Below are positions 1 through 8,792 of a DNA stretch of 64,000 nt, in pieces (position 1 is the first letter of the stretch; every line of letters starts with the position of its first letter). Position numbers and translations under genes: made by a program. The stretch spans positions 1,426,001 to 1,490,000 of the forward strand of contig NZ_CP132291.1 of the NCBI RefSeq assembly GCF_044359855.1, written 5' to 3'. Below the pieces are notes generated by a model. It had not been told where the DNA came from, searched no databases, and was given only the letters and a program-made list of their open reading frames with translations. This stretch comes from Rummeliibacillus pycnus_A (GTDB lineage: Bacteria > Bacillota > Bacilli > Bacillales_A > Planococcaceae).

Positions 1-446
1 TAGCGAGGGAGCCGTTGTGTACCACCAAATCCAGGAATTAAGCCAAGTTGTAATTCTGGTAAACCTAATTTTGCTGTTTCACTCACATAACGGAAGTGAC
101 AGCTCATAGCAAGCTCAAGTCCACCACCCAGAGCTGCACCATGGATCGCAGCAATTACTGGCTTTGAAAACTTCTCAAGTCTCTCAAAAACAACTTGTCC
201 TTTAGTTGATAATTTTTCAAACTCATTGCTTGATGATACTTCAGTAAATTCTTTAATATCCGCACCAGCAGAAAAGAATCTACCTTCACCATGTAGCAAT
301 ACAACGCGTACATCTGCATTATCTTCAACTGCATCTAGTAGCAGATTTACCTCTTCAATTAACGCTCGAGATAACGCATTTGCAGGTGGACGATTAATCG
401 TTGCGACCGCTACCCCTTCGTCCACTATATAACTTAGATATTCCAT
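1..446 (-). CDS. fadB: Enoyl-CoA hydratase (fatty-acid beta-oxidation), 3' part cut by window edge
   Basis: This is the N-terminal ~148 residues of a crotonase-fold enoyl-CoA hydratase, which hydrates trans-2-enoyl-CoA in beta-oxidation. Visible motifs are the oxyanion-hole segment SAGADIKEF (residues 59-67), HGAALGGGLELA (102-113) and LPELQLGLIPGFGG. The last two carry the positions of the two catalytic Glu residues (about E111 and E131). The ATG at 446 follows a GGGAGGAT ribosome site at good spacing. The gene continues beyond base 1. It lies 63 bp downstream of fadR on the same strand, the lcfA-fadR-fadB order of B. subtilis, so it is probably co-transcribed and controlled by FadR. Confidence 0.9.
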   Translation of the reverse strand, partial: MEYLSYIVDEGVAVATINRPPANALSRALIEEVNLLLDAVEDNADVRVVLLHGEGRFFSAGADIKEFTEVSSSNEFEKLSTKGQVVFERLEKFSKPVIAAIHGAALGGGLELAMSCHFRYVSETAKLGLPELQLGLIPGFGGTQRLPR

Positions 447-509
447 TCCCCATATCCTCCCTTGTGAAAAAATATGTATGTGGCAAAGTTGTGAAACTTT
501 GCTACCCCT

Positions 510-1094
510 TTAACCTTTTTGAATCCCTTTTAACAAAATCTGATGAACGCGTGGTGCCATTGTAACTAAATCATATTTTTGCTCTTTCATTACCCACGTT
601 GTTGATACTTCATCAATCGTTCCAAAGATTACTTGTCTTACAAGACGCATATCAATGTCTTTCATAAACTCACCAGCTTCAATACCCATTTTTAAAATCT
701 CATCAAGTAATTTTAGATATTCTTTTAATATGCTGTTGATTTTCAATCGAAGGTCTTTATTCGATTGACGAAGTTCTAATTGAGTAACGATTGCTAAATG
801 ATGATCTTCTGAGAGTACTTTAAAATGCCCCTCAATCATTCGGTAAAGCATTTCTGAAGCTGAAGTGCTCTCTTTTATTATATCTTGTAAATTATCTACA
901 AATAAAGACATTTTTTCCTCAAACACTGAAATTAATATATCTTCTTTGTTTTTAAAATATAAATAAATGGTTCCATCAGCGACGCCAGCTTGTTTTGCAA
1001 TTTTGGAAACTTGTGCTTGGTGATAACCATTTTCCGCAATTACGATGACAGCAGCGTCAATTATTTGTCTATATTTTGGTTTGTTTTTCTTCAA
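510..1094 (-). CDS. fadR: TetR-family fatty-acid degradation regulator FadR
   Basis: FadR represses beta-oxidation genes and is released by long-chain acyl-CoA. The 194-residue product has a TetR helix-turn-helix near the N-terminus (VSKIAKQAGVADGTIYLYFKNKEDIL) and a helical ligand domain containing IVTQLELRQSN. It closely resembles B. subtilis FadR (YsiA). I chose the TTG at 1094 as the start: it follows GGTGGTGAT and gives the family length of 194 residues beginning MKKNKPKY. The longer frame opening at 1139 would place the FadR operator inside the coding region. The gene has its own promoter between it and lcfA. Confidence 0.93.
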   Translation of the reverse strand: MKKNKPKYRQIIDAAVIVIAENGYHQAQVSKIAKQAGVADGTIYLYFKNKEDILISVFEEKMSLFVDNLQDIIKESTSASEMLYRMIEGHFKVLSEDHHLAIVTQLELRQSNKDLRLKINSILKEYLKLLDEILKMGIEAGEFMKDIDMRLVRQVIFGTIDEVSTTWVMKEQKYDLVTMAPRVHQILLKGIQKG

Positions 1095-1124
1095 TACGAT
1101 CACCACCGGTTTATTATGAAAATA

Positions 1125-1142
1125 TGAATGACTATTCATTCA
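1125..1142 (-). promoter_or_regulatory. FadR operator (autoregulatory)
   Basis: The sequence TGAATGACTATTCATTCA is an inverted repeat that fits the FadR box known from B. subtilis (TGAATGAMTANTCATTCA, recalled from the literature). It starts at the predicted transcription start of the fadR promoter, so bound FadR should block its own transcription and that of fadB. Confidence 0.85.
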
Positions 1143-1149
1143 TATTTTC

Positions 1150-1178
1150 ATAATATATTTTCAACCGTTCGTTGTCAA
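1150..1178 (-). promoter_or_regulatory. Sigma-A promoter of fadR
   Basis: On the minus strand a perfect -35 TTGACA (1178-1173) is separated by 17 bp from a -10 TATTAT (1155-1150). It lies in the 101 bp between lcfA and fadR, immediately upstream of the FadR operator. Confidence 0.8.
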
Positions 1179-1195
1179 GTAAGGGTTTAACTTTT

Positions 1196-2884
1196 TCATA
1201 TTGTTTGTTCTAGCTTTGTCTTTTCCTCTTCAACTAATGTTCTACGTAATATTTTGCCTACAGCTGTTTTTGGTAATTCAGAACGGAAATCATATATACG
1301 TGGCACCTTATATGCTGCCAAATTTGCTCTACAATACTTGTTTAATTCTTCTTCTGATACTTGATATCCATCTTTTAAAACTATATAAGCTTTTACAGTC
1401 TCTCCACGATAAGGATCTGGCACACCAGCAACTACGCATTCCTGAATAGCTTCATGCTCATATAAAACTTCTTCTACTTCTCTGGGATAGATATTAAAGC
1501 CACCTGCAATAATAATATCCTTTTTACGATCGACTACAAAGAAATACCCTTCTTCGTTCATATAGCCTAAATCTCCCGTTAATAACCAGCCGTCTCTTAA
1601 TGTCATCTCGGTTTCTTCAGGACGATTCCAATAACCTTTCATTACTTGCGGCCCTTTCACAGCAATTTCACCAATTTCGCCAATTGGTAACGATTCTGTC
1701 GTATCTGTCTTGAAAATAGCAGCGTCTGTATCAGGCCAAGGTACACCGATTGACCCTTTCACACGTTCCCCATGCCAGATAAAATTTGAATGTGTTACCG
1801 GTGAAGATTCTGTTAAACCATATCCTTCAACGAGCTTTCCTCCAGTCACTTTTTCAAACCTTTCTTGTACTTCAACTGGTAAAGGAGCCGAGCCACTTAT
1901 ACACGCTTTTATCGAAGAAAGATCGTACTTATTAATTTCAGGATGATTCAACAAACCAATGTACAAAGTTGGAGCGCCTGGAAATAATGTCGTCTTATGT
2001 TTTTGAATCATTTTTAATGCATCAGTTGCATCGAATTTAGGCATTAACACCATCTTATCTCCCCGCATTACTGAAAGTAGTAATACGGTTGTCATTCCAT
2101 ATACATGGAAAAACGGCAATACTCCCATGATAACTTCTTTCCCAGGTATACACTCAGACATCCACGCACTACACATTTGTACGTTTGCGACTAAGTTTTT
2201 ATGAGTTAGCATGACACCTTTTGGAAATCCTGTTGTACCTCCTGTATATTGCAGTAAAGCTATGTCCTCTTCATAATTTGAAGTAAATTTGATTACATTA
2301 ACTTCACCAATCTTCATAATTTCTGTGAAAAGATGATTAGAACCACTGTGCTCAACTGTCACTTTAAAACCATATTCCTTTTTTTGCACAAACGGATACA
2401 ATAGATTCTTTGGAAACGGTAAAAAGTCTTTAATACCTGTAATAATGATATTCTCTAAATCTGTATTCTTCCAAACTTTCATAATTCTAGGGTAAAGGAT
2501 ATCCAATGTGACGATTACTTTTGCCCCTGCATCCTTTAGCTGATACTCTACTTCGCGCTCTGTATAGAGTGGATTCGTCTGAACAACTATACCACCCGCA
2601 TATAATACCCCATAATATGCAATAACACTTTGCGGACAATTCGGTAGCATTAGCGCTACACGATCATCCTTTTTAATCCCTATTTTCACTAGATAATTTG
2701 CAAATTTTAATGAGGAATCATATAACTCTTTATACGTAATATCTTTACCTAGAAAATGAATCGCAATTTTTTTAGGAGTTTTCTCTACAGCCCTCGTCAA
2801 ATATTCTTGTAATGGAATTTCTTCGTATTCCATTGTTTTAGGAATATTAGGCGGATAGTTCTTTAACCAAATCTTTTCAGTCAA
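1196..2884 (-). CDS. lcfA: Long-chain fatty-acid-CoA ligase
   Basis: This enzyme activates long-chain fatty acids to acyl-CoA with ATP, via an acyl-adenylate, and so feeds beta-oxidation. The 562 residues are full length for the family. The P-loop YTGGTTGFPKG is at 213-223, followed by GYGLTESSP (A5 motif), TGDLGYMNEEGYFFVVDRKKD (A7/A8) and the C-terminal catalytic lysine region LPKTAVGKILRR. The start is TTG at 2884 behind AAAGGGGGG. It is the first gene of the lcfA-fadR-fadB group and has its own promoter with an overlapping cre-like site. I saw no FadR box directly upstream of it. Confidence 0.95.
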   Translation of the reverse strand: MTEKIWLKNYPPNIPKTMEYEEIPLQEYLTRAVEKTPKKIAIHFLGKDITYKELYDSSLKFANYLVKIGIKKDDRVALMLPNCPQSVIAYYGVLYAGGIVVQTNPLYTEREVEYQLKDAGAKVIVTLDILYPRIMKVWKNTDLENIIITGIKDFLPFPKNLLYPFVQKKEYGFKVTVEHSGSNHLFTEIMKIGEVNVIKFTSNYEEDIALLQYTGGTTGFPKGVMLTHKNLVANVQMCSAWMSECIPGKEVIMGVLPFFHVYGMTTVLLLSVMRGDKMVLMPKFDATDALKMIQKHKTTLFPGAPTLYIGLLNHPEINKYDLSSIKACISGSAPLPVEVQERFEKVTGGKLVEGYGLTESSPVTHSNFIWHGERVKGSIGVPWPDTDAAIFKTDTTESLPIGEIGEIAVKGPQVMKGYWNRPEETEMTLRDGWLLTGDLGYMNEEGYFFVVDRKKDIIIAGGFNIYPREVEEVLYEHEAIQECVVAGVPDPYRGETVKAYIVLKDGYQVSEEELNKYCRANLAAYKVPRIYDFRSELPKTAVGKILRRTLVEEEKTKLEQTI

Positions 2885-2931
2885 TCGAAACGCCCCCCTT
2901 TTTACGAATTGTTAGAATATTTATAAGTTTA

Positions 2932-2960
2932 ATTATAAGTAATAATGAGTGCGCTTTCAA
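2932..2960 (-). promoter_or_regulatory. Sigma-A promoter of lcfA
   Basis: On the minus strand -35 TTGAAA (2960-2955), a 17-bp spacer and -10 TATAAT (2937-2932) lie about 50 bp upstream of the lcfA start. Confidence 0.8.
2946..2959 (-). promoter_or_regulatory. Candidate CcpA cre site over the lcfA promoter
   Basis: Read on the minus strand the site is TGAAAGCGCACTCA. One half-site is perfect and the other differs at two positions from the symmetrical cre TGAAAGCGCTTTCA. It overlaps the -35 and spacer of the lcfA promoter, a position expected to give catabolite repression. CcpA control of the lcfA operon is known in B. subtilis. Binding here is inferred. Confidence 0.55.
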
Positions 2961-3104
2961 TTAATAATTATTATATTTGCGATTTTTCTAGATATAAATC
3001 AACTATTCGAGCATTATTCTACTTTTGTTTTTTTAATATTTAACCAGAGGTTGATTCTGTAGTTAAAGTAGATTGTATGGTTTGTTCACCCATATTCAGT
3101 TGAT

Positions 3105-3425
3105 TGGAGTGGAGGTGACGGCTCCTGCGGGAAAAGCGGGAGGTCACTGAAAAACGATTGTATACCTAATTTATATAGTACAAACCTGCTATAACATGAA
3201 GTGGAATCAGCTTCGCTTTCCGCGGGCGAACCGACGAGCCTCCTCGCTTCGCTGCGGGGTCTCTCTGGCTCGCTTTCCCGCAGGAGTCTTCGCTGATTCC
3301 ACTTCAACAAAAATTGCATCACAAAATTTTATTATTAAAATTCATGCATCTTGATTTTTTCAGTGGTCTCAAAAGCTGCTCGGCTCGACCCCACCCGTGG
3401 AAAGAGTCCACCTTAGCGGAAATCA
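3105..3425. repeat. Cluster of nested GC-rich palindromic repeats
   Basis: This non-coding stretch is far more GC-rich than its surroundings. An inner inverted repeat has 15-bp perfect arms, TGAAGTGGAATCAGC at 3197-3211 and its complement at 3292-3306, around a GC-rich core with CTCCTGCGGGAAAGCG-type words. Outer arms AGGTCACTGAAAAA (3141-3154) and 3356-3369 also pair (12 of 14 Watson-Crick, the rest G-U). Another CTCCTGCGGGAAAAGCG word is at 3122-3138. A further degenerate piece (GTGGAAAGAGTCCACC) is near 3399-3414. Such elements are dispersed in Bacillales genomes. I see no coding frame with a ribosome site. Confidence 0.75.
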
Positions 3426-3454
3426 AGGGTTATTTACCTTTATTTATTGTAATA

Positions 3455-3499
3455 GAAAAAACTGCAGTCAAACTCAAAATTCATCGAGTTTGACTACAG
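3455..3499 (-). terminator. Terminator of the zapA-mutS2-yshE transcript
   Basis: Complementary arms at 3462-3474 and 3486-3499 (CTGTAGTCAAACTC-type, one mismatch) are followed on the minus strand by a run of six T. It ends the transcript containing the 26-residue peptide gene. Confidence 0.8.
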
Positions 3500-3569
3500 C
3501 AAGAGATTAGACATAAACCTAATCTTTAATCGTTATTCAGCTTCAAAATTAAACTGTTACTCTTTTAAT

Positions 3570-3650
3570 CTAATGCATCATTAAATATATAATGCCTGTT
3601 ATGACGAAGAGACCACAAACAACCATCAACACTTTTGCTAAAGTTTCCAT
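3570..3650 (-). CDS. Small single-pass membrane peptide, 26 residues
   Basis: This short frame reads METLAKVLMVVCGLFVITGI followed by IYLMMH, one hydrophobic helix with almost no soluble part. The ATG follows a good ribosome site (TAGGAGAG, 8 bases before the start). It begins 18 bp after the yshE stop on the same strand and precedes the operon terminator, so it is likely co-transcribed with yshE. I do not recognise a family. It could be a subunit or modulator of the DUF350 membrane protein, which is inference from position alone. Confidence 0.6.
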   Translation of the reverse strand: METLAKVLMVVCGLFVITGIIYLMMH

Positions 3651-3668
3651 ACTTACTCTCCTAAACTG

Positions 3669-4082
3669 CTAAGAAATACTTGCTCCTATTACAAATGATA
3701 GTCCAACTGAAATCGTAAAGGAAATAAAACCCACGGATCTATTATCCTTTTCAATTTCATGGTCTATATTAAATGTAGGTGTCAAAAATTCAAAGAGAAT
3801 ATAAGCAAAAATTAGTAAAGTAAATCCAAACAATCCCCATCCAATCATTTCAATAAGCGAATTATGACGTTCAATGGAGTAGCGGAAAATATTACATACC
3901 CCTAATATTTTTCCACCAGTTGCTAAGGAAACTGCAACATTGCCATTCTTTATTTCTTGCCAATTTTTATATTTGGTAACAAGCTCAAATATTACCATGG
4001 CTAATACAAGACAAAGTACGACTACACTAAAATATCCTGTTGTTTGAACAATAGGATGCTGCCAAAAGCTACTCAGCAACAT
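3669..4082 (-). CDS. yshE: DUF350 integral membrane protein YshE
   Basis: The 137-residue protein has hydrophobic helices at about 14-36, 72-96 and 113-136 and polar loops between them, as in the DUF350 (YshE/YjfL) family. Its molecular function is unknown. It sits 24 bp downstream of mutS2, where B. subtilis has yshE. The ATG at 4082 follows GGGGGTGG. A co-transcribed 26-residue membrane peptide follows it. Confidence 0.8.
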   Translation of the reverse strand: MLLSSFWQHPIVQTTGYFSVVVLCLVLAMVIFELVTKYKNWQEIKNGNVAVSLATGGKILGVCNIFRYSIERHNSLIEMIGWGLFGFTLLIFAYILFEFLTPTFNIDHEIEKDNRSVGFISFTISVGLSFVIGASIS

Positions 4083-4106
4083 ACAATCCCACCCCCAAAT
4101 TTTTCT

Positions 4107-6473
4107 CTATTTTAACTCAACAACAGTCACGCCGTAACCACCTTCACCCGCTTCACCGAAACGGAATGATTTCACGCGTTTATGCCGTTTAAGTAGTGAT
4201 TGTATACCTTGGCGCAATGCACCCGTGCCTTTACCGTGAATAATAGATACTCGGTTATAATTTGATAATAATGCGTCATCCAAGTATTTTTCCGTACGAA
4301 CTATTGCGTCTTCATAGCGTTCACCACGTAAATCTAATTCAAGTTTAACATATGAATCTCGATTGCGAACATTTGCTACTGAAACAGTGTCTTTTACCTT
4401 CTCAGGTTTTACATATTCTAAGTCAGATTCATCAAGTTTCATTTTCAAAATACCAATTTGAACAATCCACTCTTGGTCAGATACTTTTTCAAGCAATGTT
4501 CCTTTTTGACCGTAACTTAATACTTTGACTTCATCACCTTTTTGAAGGTTAACAGCGCGTGCATTTGCTTGACGTTGTTTTTTCAAAATGCGATTTTCAG
4601 CAGGAGCAGCTTCTTCGAGTCGTTTACGAGCTTCAATAAGTTCATGCTCTTTTACAACTTTGTTTGCATTTAAACGCATTTTATGAAGCTCGTCAATGAC
4701 TTCTTCGGCCTCTCTTTTTGCATCGTCAACAATTTTACGTGCTTTTTCTTTGGCCTTTTTCGCTAACTCTTCCTTGTTTTCTTCATAGTCTTTTAATTTT
4801 GCATCAAGCTCTGCTTGGAGTTTTTCTGCTTCTTCAAGAAGTTGATGCGAACGTTCTGCATCTGCTTCGGATTTACGACGACTTTCTTCAAGTGATGCAA
4901 TCATTGATTCAACTTCATGACGATCTGTGCCAGTAAATGATTTTGCACTTTTAATAATATGTTCCGGTAAACCTAGGCGTGAAGAAATTTCAAAGGCATT
5001 ACTACGTCCTGGAACACCAATTAATAAGCGATAAGTTGGACTTAGTGTTTCAACATCAAATTCAACACTTGCATTGACTACGCCTTGACGGTTATAGCCA
5101 TATGCTTTTAGCTCAGGATAGTGGGTTGTCGCCATGACGCGAGCACCTCTGCCATGTGCTTCATCTAAAATAGAGATGGCAAGGGCAGCACCTTCTTGAG
5201 GGTCTGTTCCAGCACCCAGCTCATCAAATAAGACAAGTGACTGTTCATCAAATTGTTGTAGGATATCTACAATATTCACCATATGACTAGAGAATGTACT
5301 TAAACTTTGCTCGATTGATTGCTCATCACCAATATCCGCAAATAGTTGCGTAAAGACTGAAAGTTCTGAGCCATCTAGAGCCGGTATTGGAATACCCGCT
5401 TGTGCCATTAAAGTACATAAGCCTACTGTCTTTAATGTGACCGTTTTACCACCTGTATTTGGACCAGTAATAACGATTGCTGTAATATCACGGCCAAATT
5501 CAATATCGTTTGCTACTGCTATATCGATTGGTAATAGTGGGTGACGTGCTTTTCCTAAATTAATATAACCTTCATCATTCATTATTGGCATTGTGCATTT
5601 ATTGGCTTGACCATATTTTGCTTTTGCTAAAATAATATCAATTTCTCCTAGTAATTGAACTAGTGAAAATAGTGAATGTGCCACTTCTTGCACTAAAGCT
5701 GAAAGATGAAGCAATATTTTTTGGATTTCTACTTTTTCCTTTGCTCTTAAACGGTGAATCTCGTTATTCGCTTGTACTACAGCATCTGGTTCAATATACA
5801 GTGTTTGACCTGAAGCAGACTGATCATGCACGATACCACCGTAATGACCACGGTATTCTTGTTTTACCGGAATAACAAAACGGTCGTTACGAATCGTAAC
5901 AATAGAATCTGATAGCATTTTGGAAGCATTGCTACCACGTGTTAGACTTGCTAATTTTTCACGTACACGCCCTTCTTGTGCTCGAAGTTGTTGGCGGATT
6001 GAACGCAATTCAGAACTTGCTGAATCCATTACACTTGCATTCTCATCGATACAAGAATTGATTTCATGTTGTAGTCCCGTTAGAACTGGGATATCATTTT
6101 TCTTTTGGATAAAGTAAGGTATTTGAATATCACCTTCTGCTTCAATATCTTCGATGAATTCTCGGAATATTCGGCTAGCACGAATCGTACTTGAAATTTC
6201 CATCAATTCTTGTGGACTAAGCATGCCACCAATTTGTGCGCGTTTTGCATGTGGGCGAATATCGAAAATTCCTCCCATTGGTACATTTGCCTTAACACGA
6301 AGTATCGATAGACCTTCATCCATCTCATCTAATAATGCTTTTACTTTTTCTAAATCTGTTTCAGGAACTAATTTATCAATTGCTGCTGTTCCAATTGAAC
6401 ACGTGCAATAAGTTGCTACTTGTGCTCGTACTTTATCAAACTCTAGTGTTTTTAGTGCGCGTTCTGCAATCAC
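4107..6473 (-). CDS. mutS2: MutS2 endonuclease/ATPase
   Basis: MutS2 is a MutS-like ATPase with a C-terminal Smr nuclease domain. It is implicated in suppressing recombination and, in Bacillus, in rescuing collided ribosomes. At 788 residues it is full length. The Walker A GPNTGGKT is at 337-344 and the Walker B LVLFDELGAGTD near 413-424. A long Lys/Glu-rich coiled coil spans about 520-640. The Smr domain begins at LDLRGERYEDA and has HGKGTGALR near the C-terminus. The start is GTG at 6473 behind GGAGGTG. It lies 14 bp after polX. Confidence 0.96.
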   Translation of the reverse strand: MIAERALKTLEFDKVRAQVATYCTCSIGTAAIDKLVPETDLEKVKALLDEMDEGLSILRVKANVPMGGIFDIRPHAKRAQIGGMLSPQELMEISSTIRASRIFREFIEDIEAEGDIQIPYFIQKKNDIPVLTGLQHEINSCIDENASVMDSASSELRSIRQQLRAQEGRVREKLASLTRGSNASKMLSDSIVTIRNDRFVIPVKQEYRGHYGGIVHDQSASGQTLYIEPDAVVQANNEIHRLRAKEKVEIQKILLHLSALVQEVAHSLFSLVQLLGEIDIILAKAKYGQANKCTMPIMNDEGYINLGKARHPLLPIDIAVANDIEFGRDITAIVITGPNTGGKTVTLKTVGLCTLMAQAGIPIPALDGSELSVFTQLFADIGDEQSIEQSLSTFSSHMVNIVDILQQFDEQSLVLFDELGAGTDPQEGAALAISILDEAHGRGARVMATTHYPELKAYGYNRQGVVNASVEFDVETLSPTYRLLIGVPGRSNAFEISSRLGLPEHIIKSAKSFTGTDRHEVESMIASLEESRRKSEADAERSHQLLEEAEKLQAELDAKLKDYEENKEELAKKAKEKARKIVDDAKREAEEVIDELHKMRLNANKVVKEHELIEARKRLEEAAPAENRILKKQRQANARAVNLQKGDEVKVLSYGQKGTLLEKVSDQEWIVQIGILKMKLDESDLEYVKPEKVKDTVSVANVRNRDSYVKLELDLRGERYEDAIVRTEKYLDDALLSNYNRVSIIHGKGTGALRQGIQSLLKRHKRVKSFRFGEAGEGGYGVTVVELK

Positions 6474-6487
6474 TAAAAAAACACCTC

Positions 6488-8191
6488 CTATTTATTCTCT
6501 ATATACTTCACGAAGTCTTCTAGCGACCATGTGTTAACTATGTTTTCTTTTTTCAACCATGCTTTTTGAGCATATTTTGTTCCAATATCCATAAAACGAA
6601 GCTGTTCGATGGCGTGTGCGTCTGTATTAATTGCAATAGGAACACCTGCTTTGGCAGCCATTTCCAAATGTTCTACACAAAGATCAAGTCGATAAGGATT
6701 AGCATTTAACTCTAAAATTTTACCATATTCTTGCGCCCATGCAATAAGCTGAGCTATATCAGGATTATACCCATCTCTTTGACCAATAACACGACCTGTT
6801 GGATGTGCAATCATATCAACATGTGGATTTTTTATCGCATTATGTAGTCGTTCCATAATTTTCTCTTGTGGTTGTGAAAAACTAGAGTGAATAGATGCTG
6901 TAACAAAGTCTAGCTCTGCCATTACGTCATCTTCAAAATCAAGTGAACCATCTGGTAAAATATCCATCTCAGTTCCTGCTAACAAACGGAAGTTAGGGTG
7001 CTGTTCGTTAAAAGCCCAAATTTCTTTACGTTGTTCTACTAATCGTTCTGGCGTAAGTCCATTGGCTACTTTTAAATATTGAGAGTGATCAGTAATCACT
7101 GCATATTGATAGCCTTTAGCTATTAATGCCTCACCCATTTCATGAACTGCATGCGCACCATCAGACCAAGTTGTATGCATATGCAAATCTGATTTGATAT
7201 CACTGAGATGCACGAGCTTTGGAATTTCATCTAAACGATCAAATTCATGTGTCCCTGCTCTTACAGTAGGTGGGATAAAGGGTAAATCAAAATGAGCAAA
7301 GAACTCTTTTTCGGAGCTAAATGTTAATACAGAACCATCCGTTTGCTCTACTCCATATTCACTAATTTTCTCACCACGCTCTTTTGCAATCTGTCTCATC
7401 CGTACGTTATGTTCTTTCGATCCAGTGAAATGATGAAGTGCTGTTGCATATTCATCAAGTGTGACTAAACGAAAATCAACATTTACATCGTCTGTTTGTA
7501 AGGTAACAGAAACTTTGGTATCTCCAGCTGCAATAATTTCTTTGATTATTAATTTTGATAGTAAAGCTTCTTTTACAGCCTCTGGATTACTTGTTGCAAT
7601 GATAAAGTCAACGTCCTTACTTTGCTCTTTTACACGTCTAAAGCTTCCCGCAACAGATGATTGTTCAATTTCTGGTATTTCTTGCAATGTATTTTCAATG
7701 TCAGCTACCACTTCTTCTAATAGCCATACCGGATGAAACTCAGCTCTTTGTCCAAAACTCTCAAGTTCTTTTAAGATTTTTTCTTCTGTTTTCTTTCCAA
7801 AACCAGAAAGGGCCGATACCTTTCCTTCTTCACATGCTTTTTTTAGGCTTTCAGCTGAATCTACACCAAGTTCTTGATAAAGCTTAGCAATTTTCTTACC
7901 ACCAAGACCAGGTAATTTTAGCAATGGTGGTAACCCCTTTGGAACTTCTTCCTCCAGTTGAATAAGCACTTCAGATCGACCATTTTCTAATAAGTCATGA
8001 ATAACAGCTGCAGTTCCTTTACCAATTCCTTTGATTGCAGTAATATCTTCAATTTCACTCATGCTTCTAGTATCTGCCTCTAATGCAGCTGAAGCTTTAC
8101 GAAATGCTGCTATTTTAAAAGGGTTAACGCCTTGAAGCTCTAAATAGATTGCAATTTTCTCAAGTGTTTGAATAATCTTCTTTTTATTCAT
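6488..8191 (-). CDS. polX: DNA polymerase/3'-5' exonuclease PolX
   Basis: This is a family X DNA polymerase with a PHP exonuclease domain, used in gap-filling base-excision repair. In 567 residues it has helix-hairpin-helix motifs (IKGIGKGTAAVIHDLL, LPGLGGKKIAKL), the nucleotidyl-transferase metal site DVDFII, the third aspartate in VNVDFRLV, and the PHP motif SDLHMHTTWSDG opening the C-terminal half. The ATG has a strong AAGGAGG site. It stands between cvpA and mutS2 as in B. subtilis (yshC). Confidence 0.95.
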   Translation of the reverse strand: MNKKKIIQTLEKIAIYLELQGVNPFKIAAFRKASAALEADTRSMSEIEDITAIKGIGKGTAAVIHDLLENGRSEVLIQLEEEVPKGLPPLLKLPGLGGKKIAKLYQELGVDSAESLKKACEEGKVSALSGFGKKTEEKILKELESFGQRAEFHPVWLLEEVVADIENTLQEIPEIEQSSVAGSFRRVKEQSKDVDFIIATSNPEAVKEALLSKLIIKEIIAAGDTKVSVTLQTDDVNVDFRLVTLDEYATALHHFTGSKEHNVRMRQIAKERGEKISEYGVEQTDGSVLTFSSEKEFFAHFDLPFIPPTVRAGTHEFDRLDEIPKLVHLSDIKSDLHMHTTWSDGAHAVHEMGEALIAKGYQYAVITDHSQYLKVANGLTPERLVEQRKEIWAFNEQHPNFRLLAGTEMDILPDGSLDFEDDVMAELDFVTASIHSSFSQPQEKIMERLHNAIKNPHVDMIAHPTGRVIGQRDGYNPDIAQLIAWAQEYGKILELNANPYRLDLCVEHLEMAAKAGVPIAINTDAHAIEQLRFMDIGTKYAQKAWLKKENIVNTWSLEDFVKYIENK

Positions 8192-8205
8192 CGTATTTCC
8201 TCCTT

Positions 8206-8240
8206 ATCGACAAAAGACTTCCCTCTAAAGAGAGAAGTCT
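8206..8240 (-). terminator. Weak terminator-like hairpin between cvpA and polX
   Basis: Arms 8215-8226 and 8229-8240 pair over 12 positions with one G-U pair and a very short loop. On the minus strand they are followed by only four T. It may attenuate or process the cvpA-polX message rather than end it. Confidence 0.45.
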
Positions 8241-8252
8241 AATTCTACTTTT

Positions 8253-8792
8253 TTATTTCATATAAACAAACCATAAATCTTGGAATGTTTTTGATATAAT
8301 CGGCGTGTATTCAAGCATTAACTTTGTTAAGAATGATGCATCTACATATTTTTGGACACCTTCAATTGGAATTAGTGCCAATACATATAGCACGATGAAA
8401 ATAAGTAAATATGCCTCAATAAACCCAAGAACTCCGCCTAATATACGATTTAAGCCACCCAAGATTGGAATATGTCTTAAAAAATCAAATAATGATGCCA
8501 CTATTTGTATTGCAAACTTGACAACAAAGAATATTAACGCAAACGCTAATAATTGATAGAATGTTTGGCTTATGTCTAATTGCTCTACAGCAAATTTTAA
8601 TGTAGTATTTTGATCAACGGAAGGATATGGAATCCATAGAACCAATTTTTCCGCTAATGGTTTATAATAGAGATAAGCTACAATTATTGAGATTAAAAAG
8701 CCAACCATTTGGATTAGCTGAACTACTAAACCTCTTCTAGCACCACTCACTAATCCAGCAAATAATAAAATAATTATAATTAAATCAACCAT
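8253..8792 (-). CDS. cvpA: CvpA family membrane protein
   Basis: The 179-residue protein has four predicted membrane helices, starting with DLIIIILLFAGLVSGARRG, the conserved glycine/arginine N-terminal signature of CvpA/YshB. In E. coli CvpA is needed for colicin V production; its role in Bacillales is unclear. It overlaps zapA by 8 bp, so translation is probably coupled. Confidence 0.88.
   Translation of the reverse strand: MVDLIIIILLFAGLVSGARRGLVVQLIQMVGFLISIIVAYLYYKPLAEKLVLWIPYPSVDQNTTLKFAVEQLDISQTFYQLLAFALIFFVVKFAIQIVASLFDFLRHIPILGGLNRILGGVLGFIEAYLLIFIVLYVLALIPIEGVQKYVDASFLTKLMLEYTPIISKTFQDLWFVYMK

Noticed and set aside
3086..3322. 78-codon minus-strand frame
   Set aside because: It reads through the GC-rich palindromic repeat and has low-complexity composition, so it is an artefact.
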